Of a stretch of 64,000 nucleotides of DNA, positions 18,924 to 27,427 are shown piece after piece (the first letter of the stretch is position 1; each line of letters begins with the position of its first letter). The stretch comes from Geobacter sp. OR-1 (GTDB taxonomy: Bacteria; Desulfobacterota; Desulfuromonadia; Geobacterales; DSM-12255): NCBI RefSeq assembly GCF_000813145.1, contig NZ_BAZF01000002.1:62001-126000 (forward strand), read 5' to 3'. The position numbers and the translations under genes are program-made. The notes under the pieces were generated by a model, which saw only the letters and a program-made list of their open reading frames with translations, ran no database searches and was not told the origin of the DNA.

Positions 18924-21900
18924 CTATCCGAGCAGGATGACCAGGTCGTCCTTCTCCACCTTGCCACCCTCTTTGCATTTGACCTCGGCAATTGTCCCGT
19001 CTTCCTTGGCCTTGATATTGGTCTCCATCTTCATCGCCTCGGTGACCATCAGGACGTCTCCAGCCTTGATCTCGTCCCCGGCCTTGACGTTCAGCTTCAG
19101 AACCTTGCCCGGCATCGGCGCGCCGATATGCTTGGGATTCCCCTTGTCGGCCTTCTCGCTGACTGCCTCATCGGACTGCACTGACTGGTCGCGCACCGTA
19201 ACGGAACGGGCATTGCCGTTCAGCTCGAAGTAGACCTGGCGGGTACCGTCGGACTGCACCCTGCCGATAGCATTCAATTTTATGATCAAGGTCTTGCCCG
19301 GCTCGATGTCGATCGAAGTCTCCTGCCCCGGCTCCAGCCCGTAAAAGAAGATCGGGGTCGGGATGACCGAGGTGTCCGAGTAGTCCTGGCGATGGCGGTC
19401 GTACTCGGGGAAGACGTGCGGGTAGAGGATGTTTGATACCAGCGCCCGGTCGTCAATACGGTGACCCAGCCGCTCTTCCAGCTTGAGCCGCTCCTCTTCG
19501 AAGTCAACCGGTTCCAGGAGCTCGCCTGGGCGGCAGGTGATCGGCTGCTCGCCTTTCAGCACGATCTTCTGCAGTTCCTGCGGCCACCCCTTGTAAGGCT
19601 GGCCGAGCATCCCCTTGAACATTCCGACCACAGACTCCGGGAATGTCAGTTCGTCGGCTTTGGTGAACACATCTTCGGGCTGCAGGTTGTTCTTGACCAG
19701 GAACATGGCCATGTCCCCCACAACCTTGGACGATGGCGTGACCTTGACGATGTCGCCGAAGAGCAGGTTGACCTTGTGGTACATCTCCTTGCACTCTTCC
19801 CAGCGATCCAGCAGGCCGAGCCCGGCCACCTGCGGCTTATAGTTCGAGTACTGGCCGCCGGGGATTTCGTGGTGGTAGACCTCGGCAGTGCCGCTCTTCA
19901 ACCCGGACTCGAACGGGGCGTAATAGTCGCGTACCGTCTCCCAGTAGTTGGCCAGCTGCTGCAGCCCTTCCGCATTCATCTGCGGATCACGCTCGGAGCC
20001 TTCCAGAGCCGCTACCAGAGCGTTCAGGTTCGGCTGGGCCGTAAGACCGGAGAGAGACGACAGCGCCGCGTCAACGATATCCACCCCGGCCTGGCTCGCC
20101 ATCAGCAGCATGGCTCCGGCATTGCTGGAGGTGTCATGGGTATGCAGATGAACCGGAATGCCGATGTTCTCCTTCAGGGCCTTGACCAGCTTGTAACCGG
20201 CCATAGGCTTGAGCAGTCCGGCCATATCCTTGATCGCCAGGATATGAGCCCCCATCTTCTCCAGTTCCTTGGCCATGTTCACATAGTATTCAAGCGGATA
20301 CTTGTCCCGCTTCGGATCGGTAATGTCGCCGGTGTAGCAGATGGCTGCTTCGCAGATCTTGCCGCTCTTCCTGACCGCCTCCATCGCCACCTGCATGCCG
20401 GTGGTCCAGTTCAGGGAGTCGAATACCCGGAAGATATCCACACCGGAATTCGCAGCCTCTTCGACAAATTTCTGCACCACGTTGTCCGGGTAATTGGTGT
20501 AACCAACGGCATTGGAGCCCCTAAGCAGCATCTGGAACAGGATATTTGGTATCAATTCCGAAAGCTTGTGCAGCCTTTGCCAGGGGTCTTCCTTGAGAAA
20601 GCGCATGGAGACGTCAAAGGTGGCCCCCCCCCAGCATTCAATGGAGAAGAGGTCGGCCCCCAGGTAAGAGGTCGGTTCGGCGATCTTCAGCAGGTCATAG
20701 GTGCGGACCCGGGTCGCCAGGTTGGACTGGTGGGCGTCGCGCATGGTCGTATCGGTCAGCAGCAGCTTTTTCTGCTCAAGTATCCACTTGGAGAGCCCTT
20801 CTGCGCCCAGTTGCATGAACAGGTCGCGGCTCCCCGCCGGCCGGGGCTTGGTGTAATCGATCTCCGGAATCCGGGCCTCCAGAAGTTCCGCCGACTTGAG
20901 CGGCTTGGCCACGCCGGGTGAGCCGTTGACAATGACATCACCGAGGAATGACAGCACCTTGCTGGCCCGGTCCTTTTTCTCGCGGACCTGGAGCAGCTCG
21001 GGATGCTTCTCAATAAAGGAGGTATCGCAATTCCCCTTGATGAACACCGGATGGGTAACCACGTTTTCGAGAAAGCCGATGTTGGTCTTGACCCCGCGGA
21101 CCCGGAACTCCTGCAGGGCGCGGTTCATGATATGGGCGGCATCCTTGAAGGTCAACCCCCAGGAGCTGACCTTGACCAGCAGGGAATCATAGTGCGGGGT
21201 GATTTTGGCGCCGGTAAAGGCGTTGCCGGCGTCAAGCCTGATGCCGGCCCCGGCTGCCGAGCGGTAGGTGGTCAGGGTGCCGAAGTCAGGGGCAAAGTTG
21301 TTCGCCGGATCTTCGGTGGTGATCCGGCACTGGATGGCATAGCCGCGCATGTCGATGGCCGACTGGCTGGGGATGTTTATCTCCGGGTCGGACAGCTTGT
21401 GACCTGCGGCGACCAGGATCTGATACTGGACCAGGTTTCGGCCGGTGATCATCTCGGTTACGGTATGCTCAACCTGGATCCGCGGGTTCATCTCGATGAA
21501 ATAGTGGTTACCCTCATGGTCCACCAGGAACTCCACGGTACCGGCATTGCGGTACTTGACCTGGCCCGCGATCTTGAGGGCCGCGGTGCAGAGCTCCTCG
21601 CGCTGGGTCTGGGTGAGGCAGAGCGCCGGAGCGAACTCCACCACCTTCTGGTGGCGGCGCTGCACAGAACAGTCACGGTCGAAAAAGTGCACCAGGTTGC
21701 CGTAGTTGTCGCCAAGCACCTGCACTTCTATATGTTTGGGGTTCTCTATGTAACGCTCCAGAAAGACCGCGGCATTGCCGAATGATGCCTTGGCCTCGCT
21801 ACTGGCAGCCACCAACCCCTCCAGCAGCTCCTTCTTGTTGCGGGCAACCCGCATCCCGCGTCCGCCGCCGCCGGCCGAGGCCTTGATTATGATCGGGTAA

Positions 21901-22370
21901 CCACACTCTTTGGCGAATTTAAGGGCCTCTTCTTCCTTGGCGATCGGCTCCTCGGTACCGGGCACAACCTGCACACCGGCAGCCACAGCAGCTTTACGAC
22001 CGGCAACCTTATCACCCAAAGCCTGCTGCATTCCAGCCGTAGGGCCGATGAAAACGATTCCGGCCGCCTCGCACTTCTCGGCAAACTCGGCATTCTCGGC
22101 CAGAAAACCGTAGCCGGGATGGATGGCGTCGACATCAGCCTTGATGGCCAGGGCGATGAGTTCGTCTATGCCCAGATAGGCGTCGATCGGGCTCTTCCCT
22201 TTCCCGACCAGATAGGCCTCATCTGCCTTGTAGCGGTGCAGGGAGAGCTTGTCCTCCTCGGAGTATATTGCCACCGTGCTTATTCCGAGCTCCGTGCAGG
22301 CGCGAAAAATCCGTATGGCAATCTCCCCACGGTTGGCCGCCATCACCTTGCGAAATTTTCTTGCTGCCAC
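18924..22370 (-). CDS. pyc: Pyruvate carboxylase
   Basis: Single-chain biotin enzyme, EC 6.4.1.1: pyruvate + bicarbonate + ATP to oxaloacetate, an anaplerotic entry point for acetate-grown cells. 1148 residues, full length. Order: biotin carboxylase (1-450) with ASAGGGGRGMR, FLERYIENPKHIEVQ and MNPRIQVEHTVTE; carboxyltransferase barrel (about 530-800) with TTMRDAHQSN, ECWGGATFDVSMRF and HTHDTSSNAG; and a C-terminal biotinyl domain with the acceptor lysine in VTEAMKMETN. The start is GTG (22370) behind GGAGGTGTCAA. A G9 run (plus C9 at 20624-20632) in the WGGATF codons remains in frame. A promoter lies at 22416-22443. Confidence 0.98.
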   Translation of the reverse strand: MAARKFRKVMAANRGEIAIRIFRACTELGISTVAIYSEEDKLSLHRYKADEAYLVGKGKSPIDAYLGIDELIALAIKADVDAIHPGYGFLAENAEFAEKCEAAGIVFIGPTAGMQQALGDKVAGRKAAVAAGVQVVPGTEEPIAKEEEALKFAKECGYPIIIKASAGGGGRGMRVARNKKELLEGLVAASSEAKASFGNAAVFLERYIENPKHIEVQVLGDNYGNLVHFFDRDCSVQRRHQKVVEFAPALCLTQTQREELCTAALKIAGQVKYRNAGTVEFLVDHEGNHYFIEMNPRIQVEHTVTEMITGRNLVQYQILVAAGHKLSDPEINIPSQSAIDMRGYAIQCRITTEDPANNFAPDFGTLTTYRSAAGAGIRLDAGNAFTGAKITPHYDSLLVKVSSWGLTFKDAAHIMNRALQEFRVRGVKTNIGFLENVVTHPVFIKGNCDTSFIEKHPELLQVREKKDRASKVLSFLGDVIVNGSPGVAKPLKSAELLEARIPEIDYTKPRPAGSRDLFMQLGAEGLSKWILEQKKLLLTDTTMRDAHQSNLATRVRTYDLLKIAEPTSYLGADLFSIECWGGATFDVSMRFLKEDPWQRLHKLSELIPNILFQMLLRGSNAVGYTNYPDNVVQKFVEEAANSGVDIFRVFDSLNWTTGMQVAMEAVRKSGKICEAAICYTGDITDPKRDKYPLEYYVNMAKELEKMGAHILAIKDMAGLLKPMAGYKLVKALKENIGIPVHLHTHDTSSNAGAMLLMASQAGVDIVDAALSSLSGLTAQPNLNALVAALEGSERDPQMNAEGLQQLANYWETVRDYYAPFESGLKSGTAEVYHHEIPGGQYSNYKPQVAGLGLLDRWEECKEMYHKVNLLFGDIVKVTPSSKVVGDMAMFLVKNNLQPEDVFTKADELTFPESVVGMFKGMLGQPYKGWPQELQKIVLKGEQPITCRPGELLEPVDFEEERLKLEERLGHRIDDRALVSNILYPHVFPEYDRHRQDYSDTSVIPTPIFFYGLEPGQETSIDIEPGKTLIIKLNAIGRVQSDGTRQVYFELNGNARSVTVRDQSVQSDEAVSEKADKGNPKHIGAPMPGKVLKLNVKAGDEIKAGDVLMVTEAMKMETNIKAKEDGTIAEVKCKEGGKVEKDDLVILLG

Positions 22371-22415
22371 TTGACACCTCCGGCAAATATTGTTTATTCA
22401 AAATAAAACGGTTAA

Positions 22416-22443
22416 AGTATAGTTAAAACTTTTGCTTGATCAA
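22416..22443 (-). promoter_or_regulatory. Probable sigma-70 promoter for pyc
   Basis: Minus strand TTGATC, 16 bases, TATACT, within the AT-rich 271-base gap shared with the divergent parvulin gene. The nine-base sequence GTATAGTTA occurs twice in this gap (22417-22425 and 22463-22471), the first copy overlapping the -10 box. Confidence 0.55.
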
Positions 22444-22641
22444 TTTTTTTTCGTGTTATTTTGTATAGTTATAACCCTTAACCCAATCATTGCCAATAAA
22501 TCAGAATATGCCGCTATTGTCAACAACAAACAGCCGTTATACAGAATAGAACATATTTACCCGCCACAGGTTTCACTTTGCCAGCCCGGAAAAACATGGT
22601 AGTATCTGCTGTCACAAAGCATATTAAAAAGGAGAAGTGCG

Positions 22642-23700
22642 ATGAATCTTTTAAAGAAATTAGTGATTACAGCGACTTGCGCTGCCTTTGCCATAGCGAT
22701 GCAGCCTCTCCGCCCGGCATTCAGCGCCGAGACAAAGCCGGCTGAAACAAAGGCCGCTGCCGCACCAGCCAAACCTGCCGACCAGAAGGCGCAGGAGCCG
22801 GCAAAGGGTTCGCCGACCGATGTTGTTGCCAAAGTAGGGAATACGCCTATTTTACGCTCTGAACTGAACAGGGCCGAGGCGATCCTGATGAAACAGAACC
22901 CTCCGCAGCAGCCACTCACACCTGGTCAACAGCAACAGGTGAATGATTACCTGATCGAACAGCTTACTTCTGCCGAACTCCTCTACCAGGCAGGACTCAA
23001 AGTCGAAATTAAAGACCTGGATAAACAGATCGACGACAAGATGAGCCAGGGAAAAGCACGGTTCCCTTCACCCGCAGATTTTGAAAAGGCCCTCAAGGAG
23101 CAGAATCTCGATGAAAAACTCCTGCGCGAATACACCAGGAAAGAGATTATCGTCAACAACTATGTGGAAAAGGAGATAGTTCCCCAGGTTAAGGTGACTG
23201 ATGACGAGATCAAGAAATTTTACGACGAAAACCTGACCAAGTATTTCAGCAAGCCGGCACAGGTCAAAGCAAGTCACATCCTTATCGGAGTCGATCCAAA
23301 GGCCGATGCCGAGACCAGGAAAAAGGCAAAGGAAAAGATAGACAACATCCTGAAAGAGGTAAAGGCGGGCAAGGACTTTGCCGAGCTGGCCAAGGCCAAC
23401 TCCACCTGCCCCAGCAGCGCCAAGGGTGGCGACCTCGGGACGTTCGGCAAGGGCCAGATGGTAAAACCTTTCGAGGACGCCGCCTTTGCCTTGAAAACGG
23501 GTGAGGTCAGCGACGTTGTTGAGACCCAGTTCGGCTACCACATCATCAAGCTGACCGACAAGCAGGAAGCGCAGACCGCACCTCTCGAAGAGGTAAAACC
23601 GAAGATAACCGAGTATCTAAAGGGACAGAAAGTGCAAGCAAAGGTACAGGATTACCTTAAAGAGCTCAAGGGAAAGATCAAGGTGGAAAAACTGATCTGA
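22642..23700 (+). CDS. Periplasmic parvulin-type peptidyl-prolyl isomerase (SurA/PpiD-like)
   Basis: Exported folding factor, 352 residues. Signal peptide MNLLKKLVITATCAAFAIAM, then an Ala/Lys/Pro-rich linker (about 30-58), a SurA-like N-terminal chaperone region (about 60-200) beginning DVVAKVGNTPILRSEL, and one PpiC rotamase domain (about 210-310) with KASHILIGV, GGDLGTFGKGQMVKPFEDAAF and TQFGYHIIKL. Only one parvulin domain is present, unlike E. coli SurA with two. Strong ribosome site AAAAGGAGAAG. Likely role is outer-membrane or multiheme protein folding in the periplasm (inference). Ends at a terminator shared with the convergent ferritin gene. Confidence 0.9.
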   Translation: MNLLKKLVITATCAAFAIAMQPLRPAFSAETKPAETKAAAAPAKPADQKAQEPAKGSPTDVVAKVGNTPILRSELNRAEAILMKQNPPQQPLTPGQQQQVNDYLIEQLTSAELLYQAGLKVEIKDLDKQIDDKMSQGKARFPSPADFEKALKEQNLDEKLLREYTRKEIIVNNYVEKEIVPQVKVTDDEIKKFYDENLTKYFSKPAQVKASHILIGVDPKADAETRKKAKEKIDNILKEVKAGKDFAELAKANSTCPSSAKGGDLGTFGKGQMVKPFEDAAFALKTGEVSDVVETQFGYHIIKLTDKQEAQTAPLEEVKPKITEYLKGQKVQAKVQDYLKELKGKIKVEKLI

Positions 23701-23721
23701 TCCATCTTTGTGTACAATCGC

Positions 23722-23758
23722 AAAAAAGGCCCGAAGAATGATTCTCCGGGCCTTTTTT
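23722..23758. terminator. Bidirectional rho-independent terminator
   Basis: AAAAAAGGCCCG ... CGGGCCTTTTTT with an inner AGAAT/ATTCT pairing. It sits between the convergent parvulin and ferritin genes and has A and T runs on both sides. Confidence 0.88.
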
Positions 23759-23768
23759 CATGCCGATC

Positions 23769-24285
23769 TCAGACTGCCGGATTTGCCGGCAGAGTGAAGA
23801 CCCGGGTCCCCAGTTCGTTGTCCAGCATCAGCAGACCATAGCCGTTGTCGCCGATCAGTTTCAACTTGCCGATGATATCGCGGTCGTTCTCCTCCTCCTC
23901 GATCTGCTCCGTTATAAACCATTGCAGGTATACCCTGGTGGCATGATCCTTCTCGACCATCGCCAGCTCGGTCAGTTCGTTTATGCACTTCGTGATGAAG
24001 AGCTCGTGCTTGAGGGTCTCCTCGAAGAGCTGCATAAGTGATTTGAACTTGCTGGCCGGCGCTGCCATCTGGCCGATCACCGCCTGCTCTCCCTGACTGT
24101 TTATGTAATCGTAGAACTTCTGGAAGTGGATCATCTCCTCCTGGTACTGGATATTGAACCAGTTGGCTGCACCTTTGAACCCCAGGGAGTTCGCTGCCGC
24201 CGACATGTTCAGGTAGAGGTAGGCGGAGTAAAGTTCGGTGTTCATATGCTTGTTCAGGGCGGTGTAGCAGTTTTTTGCTCAGCAT
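23769..24285 (-). CDS. Ferritin, with a frameshift in the first codons
   Basis: Non-heme iron storage protein of the prokaryotic FtnA type: [19 protein letters not shown] (helix A with the ferroxidase Glu), [15 protein letters not shown] (Glu and His ligands), and [20 protein letters not shown] later. The main frame opens at 24245 (MNTELY), but that ATG has no ribosome site and lacks the usual first 12 or so residues. A good site, GGAGGATTTCC, precedes ATG 24285, from which the reading starts MLSKK and falls out of frame; removing one base, for example from the A6 run (T6 at 24271-24276 on plus), joins it to [14 protein letters not shown] as in normal ferritins, 171 residues. The gene overlaps the slipin end by 32 bases. 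Confidence 0.85.
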
Positions 24286-25081
24286 GGAAATCCTCCTTGA
24301 AATGAGCCGAAATTATTCGCTCGTTTTTTCTGTCCAGAAACTGGGTAATCAGGTCGATCGGAACCGGGAATATCGTGGTCGAATTTTTCTCGGCAGCGAT
24401 CTCGGTAAGGGTCTGCAAATAGCGAAGCTGCATGGAAGACGGCTCAGAGGCGAGCATTTTAGCAGCCTGGGCCAGTTTTTCAGAGGCCTGCAGTTCCCCT
24501 TCCGCATGGATGATCTTGGCCCGCCGTTCCCGCTCGGCCTCGGCCTGCTTGGCGATTGCGCGCTGCATCTCAAGCGGCAGATCGATGTTCTTCACCTCCA
24601 CCGCAGTCACCTTTACCCCCCATGGGTCGATGTGACTTTCCAGGATCTCCTGCAGCTCCTTGTTGATCTTCTCCCGGTTGGCTAGCAGTTCGTCCAGCTC
24701 CACCTGGCCGAGCACGCTGCGCAGAGTGGTCTGGGCCAGCTGGCTGGTGGCGTAAAGGTAGTTCTCCACCTGGACGATCGCCTTCTCGGCTTCGGTTACC
24801 CGAAAGTAGATAACTGCCGAGACCTTAACGGTCACATTGTCCCGGCTGATGACATCCTGGGGCGGAACATCCAGCGCGACGATCCGGAGCGAAACCCGCA
24901 CCAGACGGTCGATGCCGGGAATGATAAAGACCAGTCCCGGGCCACGGGTCGCCTTCAACCGGCCCAGACGGAACAACACCCCCCGCTCGTATTCGGGCAG
25001 AATCTTGATGGCATTGCCCAGAAAGGCAATCAGGGCGATGATAAAAAGGATCGTCGGAAAGAAATTGAAGATATCGAACAT
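24254..25081 (-). CDS. Slipin (stomatin-like SPFH/band 7 protein)
   Basis: 275 residues: one N-terminal membrane helix ([19 protein letters not shown]), then the SPFH domain beginning [21 protein letters not shown], with [17 protein letters not shown] and [29 protein letters not shown] leading into a charged coiled coil. Such proteins form oligomeric rafts in the inner membrane. The usual partner, an NfeD protease-like protein, is not adjacent; instead it overlaps the ferritin gene, suggesting joint expression. ATG 25081 follows AGAGGAGGTGCATT. Confidence 0.93.
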   Translation of the reverse strand: MFDIFNFFPTILFIIALIAFLGNAIKILPEYERGVLFRLGRLKATRGPGLVFIIPGIDRLVRVSLRIVALDVPPQDVISRDNVTVKVSAVIYFRVTEAEKAIVQVENYLYATSQLAQTTLRSVLGQVELDELLANREKINKELQEILESHIDPWGVKVTAVEVKNIDLPLEMQRAIAKQAEAERERRAKIIHAEGELQASEKLAQAAKMLASEPSSMQLRYLQTLTEIAAEKNSTTIFPVPIDLITQFLDRKNERIISAHFKEDFHAEQKTATPP

Positions 25082-25293
25082 AATGCACCTCCTCTACCTG
25101 GGTAAATTATATCCCGGCACAGGTCAGAGTCAAAAGCCAGTTTGATGAGTAGATATTCAACTCTGCCGACTCCGGAGTTGTACACAAACAACACCGCTCC
25201 CCGATCATAATTCTCCCCCCCTGTCGTGCCCCAATCCATCAACTGCCCGAAACATCGGCACTGACGCCCTTGATTTAAGCAACGCTCATTTTT

Positions 25294-25309
25294 TGGCGTG
25301 CAATGTGCA
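25294..25309 (+). promoter_or_regulatory. Possible sigma-54 promoter upstream of the ammonium channel gene
   Basis: The 339 bases between the slipin and Rh genes (25082-25420) hold no gene. Within them TGGCGTGCAATGTGCA has the GG (-24) and GC (-12) pairs ten bases apart expected for RpoN promoters, although the -12 box is TGTGCA, not TTGCA. Nitrogen control of an ammonium channel would make sense. The match is partial. Confidence 0.4.
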
Positions 25310-25350
25310 CAAATTTCGAGCAATCAAATTGGAGCGCGCCAAAGCCACAT

Positions 25351-25369
25351 ATACCTGATTATCAGGTAT
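25351..25369. promoter_or_regulatory. 19-bp palindrome, candidate operator
   Basis: ATACCTGAT-T-ATCAGGTAT is a perfect 9+9 inverted repeat with a single central base, 51 bases before the Rh gene start. It is not followed by a T run, so a DNA-binding site is more likely than a terminator. Confidence 0.5.
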
Positions 25370-25420
25370 TGCGCGCTGTCATGACCGGACCGGTTATCAT
25401 TTGCCATCAGGAGGGAAACA

Positions 25421-26635
25421 ATGAATCAGTACCTGAAAAATGCTCTATTGTTAGTCATCCTCACGCTTACTGCCTGCGGAACAGCAGTTGCTGATGAATT
25501 ACCTGGCACCACTCTCGCTGGGCTCAGCGATGTCCAGAAATACGAGCGTGCCATCCATATCATGGCCATGCTCCTAGTCGGTTTCGGTTTCCTGATGGTC
25601 TTTGTCAAGAGGTATGGCCGCTCGGCGCTCACCGCGACCTACCTGCTGGTCAGTGTTGCGCTCCCCCTCTATTTTCTGAAGGAAAGCTACCATGGCGCCG
25701 GCAGCTCGGCAGGGGTCATCGACAAGCTGATCCTGGCCGAATTTGCCGCTGCCAGCCTGCTGATCTGCGCCGGAGCCGTGCTGGGGCGCCTGAAAATGCA
25801 CCAGTACCTGCTGCTGGGGCTGTTCTTCGTGCCGTTTTACACCCTGAACGAGTGGATCGTCCTCAACGGCGGATTGGGGCTCATTACCGGAAAGGTGGTC
25901 GATACCGGCGGGTCGATCGTCATCCATGCCTTCGGCGCCATCTTCGGCATTGCCGTTGCTGCCACCATGACCACTGAACAGGAATATGCCACCCCGGTCG
26001 AATGCGATGAAACCAGCGACCGTTATTCCCTGCTCGGGAGCATGGTTCTCTGGGTCTTCTGGCCCAGCTTCTGCGCGGCCTTGGTAGCCCCGGCAGATGT
26101 CCCCAAAACCGCGGTCAACGTCATCCTCGCGCTGTGCGGATCGACCCTGGCCACCTATTTTGCGTCAGTCCGGCTGCGCGGAAAGATCTCGGCGGCCGAT
26201 ATTGCCAATGCAACCCTGGCAGGAGGGGTGGCGATCGGCTCCACCTGCGATCTGGCCCTCCCGGCAGCGGCATTTACCATCGGCATTCTGGCCGGCGTGG
26301 TCTCCACCTTCGGCTTTGCCATCATCCAGGCCCGGTTGACGGATGCGGCCAAAACCGTGGATACCTGCGGGGTGCTCTATCTCCACGGCCTTCCCGGGCT
26401 CTTCGGCGGCATTGCCGCCCTCTTTGTCGTCAGCGGCATCAATTTCGGCGCCCAGTTGACCGGCATCCTGGTGACCGTTGTCATCGCCGCCTGCTCCGGC
26501 CTGGTCACCGGCAAGTTGGTTGCCGCCCTGGGAAGACGGGCAGTTCCATATGTAGATAGCGAAGAGTTCGAGTGTGAGGAGATCGAACAGAGTGAACCCC
26601 AGACAGTGATCGCCACCGGTGACCTCATCGCCTGA
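25421..26635 (+). CDS. Rh-type ammonium/ammonia channel
   Basis: 404 residues with about eleven membrane helices after a signal peptide ending near TLTACGTAVA. It belongs to the Amt/Mep/Rh superfamily, on the Rh side: LRLKMHQYLLLG-like TM5, DTGGSIVIHAFGAIFGIAVA with the first pore histidine, MVLWVFWPSFCAAL (the Rh-typical FWPSF motif) and LYLHGLPGLFGG with the second pore histidine. Rh proteins conduct ammonia or possibly CO2; bacterial members are scattered. The C-terminal tail is acidic (DSEEFECEEIEQ). Strong ribosome site CAGGAGGGAAACA. No GlnK gene, the usual regulator of Amt channels, is next to it. Confidence 0.88.
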   Translation: MNQYLKNALLLVILTLTACGTAVADELPGTTLAGLSDVQKYERAIHIMAMLLVGFGFLMVFVKRYGRSALTATYLLVSVALPLYFLKESYHGAGSSAGVIDKLILAEFAAASLLICAGAVLGRLKMHQYLLLGLFFVPFYTLNEWIVLNGGLGLITGKVVDTGGSIVIHAFGAIFGIAVAATMTTEQEYATPVECDETSDRYSLLGSMVLWVFWPSFCAALVAPADVPKTAVNVILALCGSTLATYFASVRLRGKISAADIANATLAGGVAIGSTCDLALPAAAFTIGILAGVVSTFGFAIIQARLTDAAKTVDTCGVLYLHGLPGLFGGIAALFVVSGINFGAQLTGILVTVVIAACSGLVTGKLVAALGRRAVPYVDSEEFECEEIEQSEPQTVIATGDLIA

Positions 26636-26687
26636 TCCGCTGCTCCACCTCCGTAAATCCTTGCTGATCATTTGACTCCGGACAAAA

Positions 26688-26717
26688 AAAGCCGTTACGG
26701 AACCCCGTAACGGCTTT
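26688..26717. terminator. Rho-independent terminator between convergent genes
   Basis: Perfect 13-bp stem AAAGCCGTTACGG / CCGTAACGGCTTT with a four-base loop. The longer T run is on the minus strand (TTTTTTT), so it mainly serves the diiron protein operon. Confidence 0.88.
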
Positions 26718-26737
26718 CAAGTCTGTGCGGCAAACAA

Positions 26738-27190
26738 TCAGTTCTCCGTCAGAACCTTTTCGTCGTAAATCGCCTCGATCCGTTTCTTGTGGCCGAGCTC
26801 GACATCGGCAAAGACTTCCAGGGTCTTCTTCAGCTGCGGATCGTCCACAGCCTCCGCAGCGGCCTTGTAGAGCTGGTAGGCGTTCTCTTCGGTCTTGATG
26901 GCAAACTGCAGGATCTGGGGGTAGCTCATGTCCGGCTTCAGTTCGAGGTGGACGAGATACTTGCTGATTCCCATATCCGGCACCTTGTTCGCCTTGTACT
27001 GCTCGGCCTTTGCCAGATCCATCTGACTGAACACCTTCTTGTGCCCTGTCTCCTCGGCAACGAACTCCTCGAACATCTTGCGGGCCGCGATGCTGGCAGT
27101 CATCTCCGCTGCCCTGGTGTAGAGCTGCACGGCATCTTCCTCCCGCTGCACGGCAAATTTTATGATCTCCTCAAGGGTGACAAACCCCAT
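26738..27190 (-). CDS. Rubrerythrin-type diiron (ferritin-like) protein without rubredoxin domain
   Basis: 150 residues, all-helical ferritin-like fold of the COG1633/rubrerythrin group. Two E-x-x-H metal-binding motifs are visible, EETGHKK and VELGHKK, with their partner glutamates in QREEDAVQLY and KTEENAYQLY; this is the diiron site of peroxide-reducing rubrerythrins. The rubredoxin domain that rubrerythrins carry at one end is missing, and is instead encoded by the 35-residue gene immediately upstream. ATG 27190 with GGAGGTGTTGC in front; the seven-residue upstream extension is rejected. Likely role: peroxide defence in an anaerobe. Confidence 0.88.
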   Translation of the reverse strand: MGFVTLEEIIKFAVQREEDAVQLYTRAAEMTASIAARKMFEEFVAEETGHKKVFSQMDLAKAEQYKANKVPDMGISKYLVHLELKPDMSYPQILQFAIKTEENAYQLYKAAAEAVDDPQLKKTLEVFADVELGHKKRIEAIYDEKVLTEN

Positions 27191-27223
27191 GCAACACCTC
27201 CAAGCTATCAATTTCAGACAATG

Positions 27224-27331
27224 CTAGACCTCTTCAAAGCTCTCTTTGCCCGCCCCACACTCAGGGCATACTTCGGGCGGCTCCGGCCCTTCATGAATGT
27301 AATCACAGATTATGCAGCGCCATTTTTTCAT
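27224..27331 (-). CDS. 35-residue rubredoxin-like protein
   Basis: A short gene read directly from the sequence: MKKWRCIICDYIHEGPEPPE, then VCPECGAGKESFEEV, then TAG. The two C-x2-C pairs (C6/C9 and C22/C25) with 12 residues between them match the short-spaced rubredoxin domain at the C-terminus of rubrerythrins, which binds one Fe(Cys)4. It has its own start signals: GGAGGGACAGCAT before the ATG at 27331, and a near-consensus promoter at 27369-27397. It is 33 bases upstream of the diiron gene on the same strand, so the two products probably form a two-part rubrerythrin, with this one passing electrons. Confidence 0.88.
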   Translation of the reverse strand: MKKWRCIICDYIHEGPEPPEVCPECGAGKESFEEV

Positions 27332-27368
27332 ATGCTGTCCCTCCTGTTGTATGTTTTTGTAAGGATCA

Positions 27369-27397
27369 ACTCTACCGTGAGCACTACAGCTTGTCAA
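27369..27397 (-). promoter_or_regulatory. Sigma-70 type promoter for the rubredoxin/diiron operon
   Basis: Minus strand TTGACA, 17 bases, TAGAGT, about 40 bases before the rubredoxin-like start. It supports the reality of that 35-codon gene. Confidence 0.7.
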
Positions 27398-27427
27398 TAT
27401 ATGTAAATTTGAATGCTGCAGACCTGT

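Noticed and set aside
20624-20632. Run of nine C's (G9 on the coding strand) as a possible frameshift in pyc
   Set aside because: The reading frame through the conserved CWGGATFDVSM motif is intact on both sides.
19461-20921. 486-codon open frame on the plus strand inside pyc
   Set aside because: Antisense to intact pyruvate carboxylase; composition follows that gene's codon periodicity and no ribosome site is seen.
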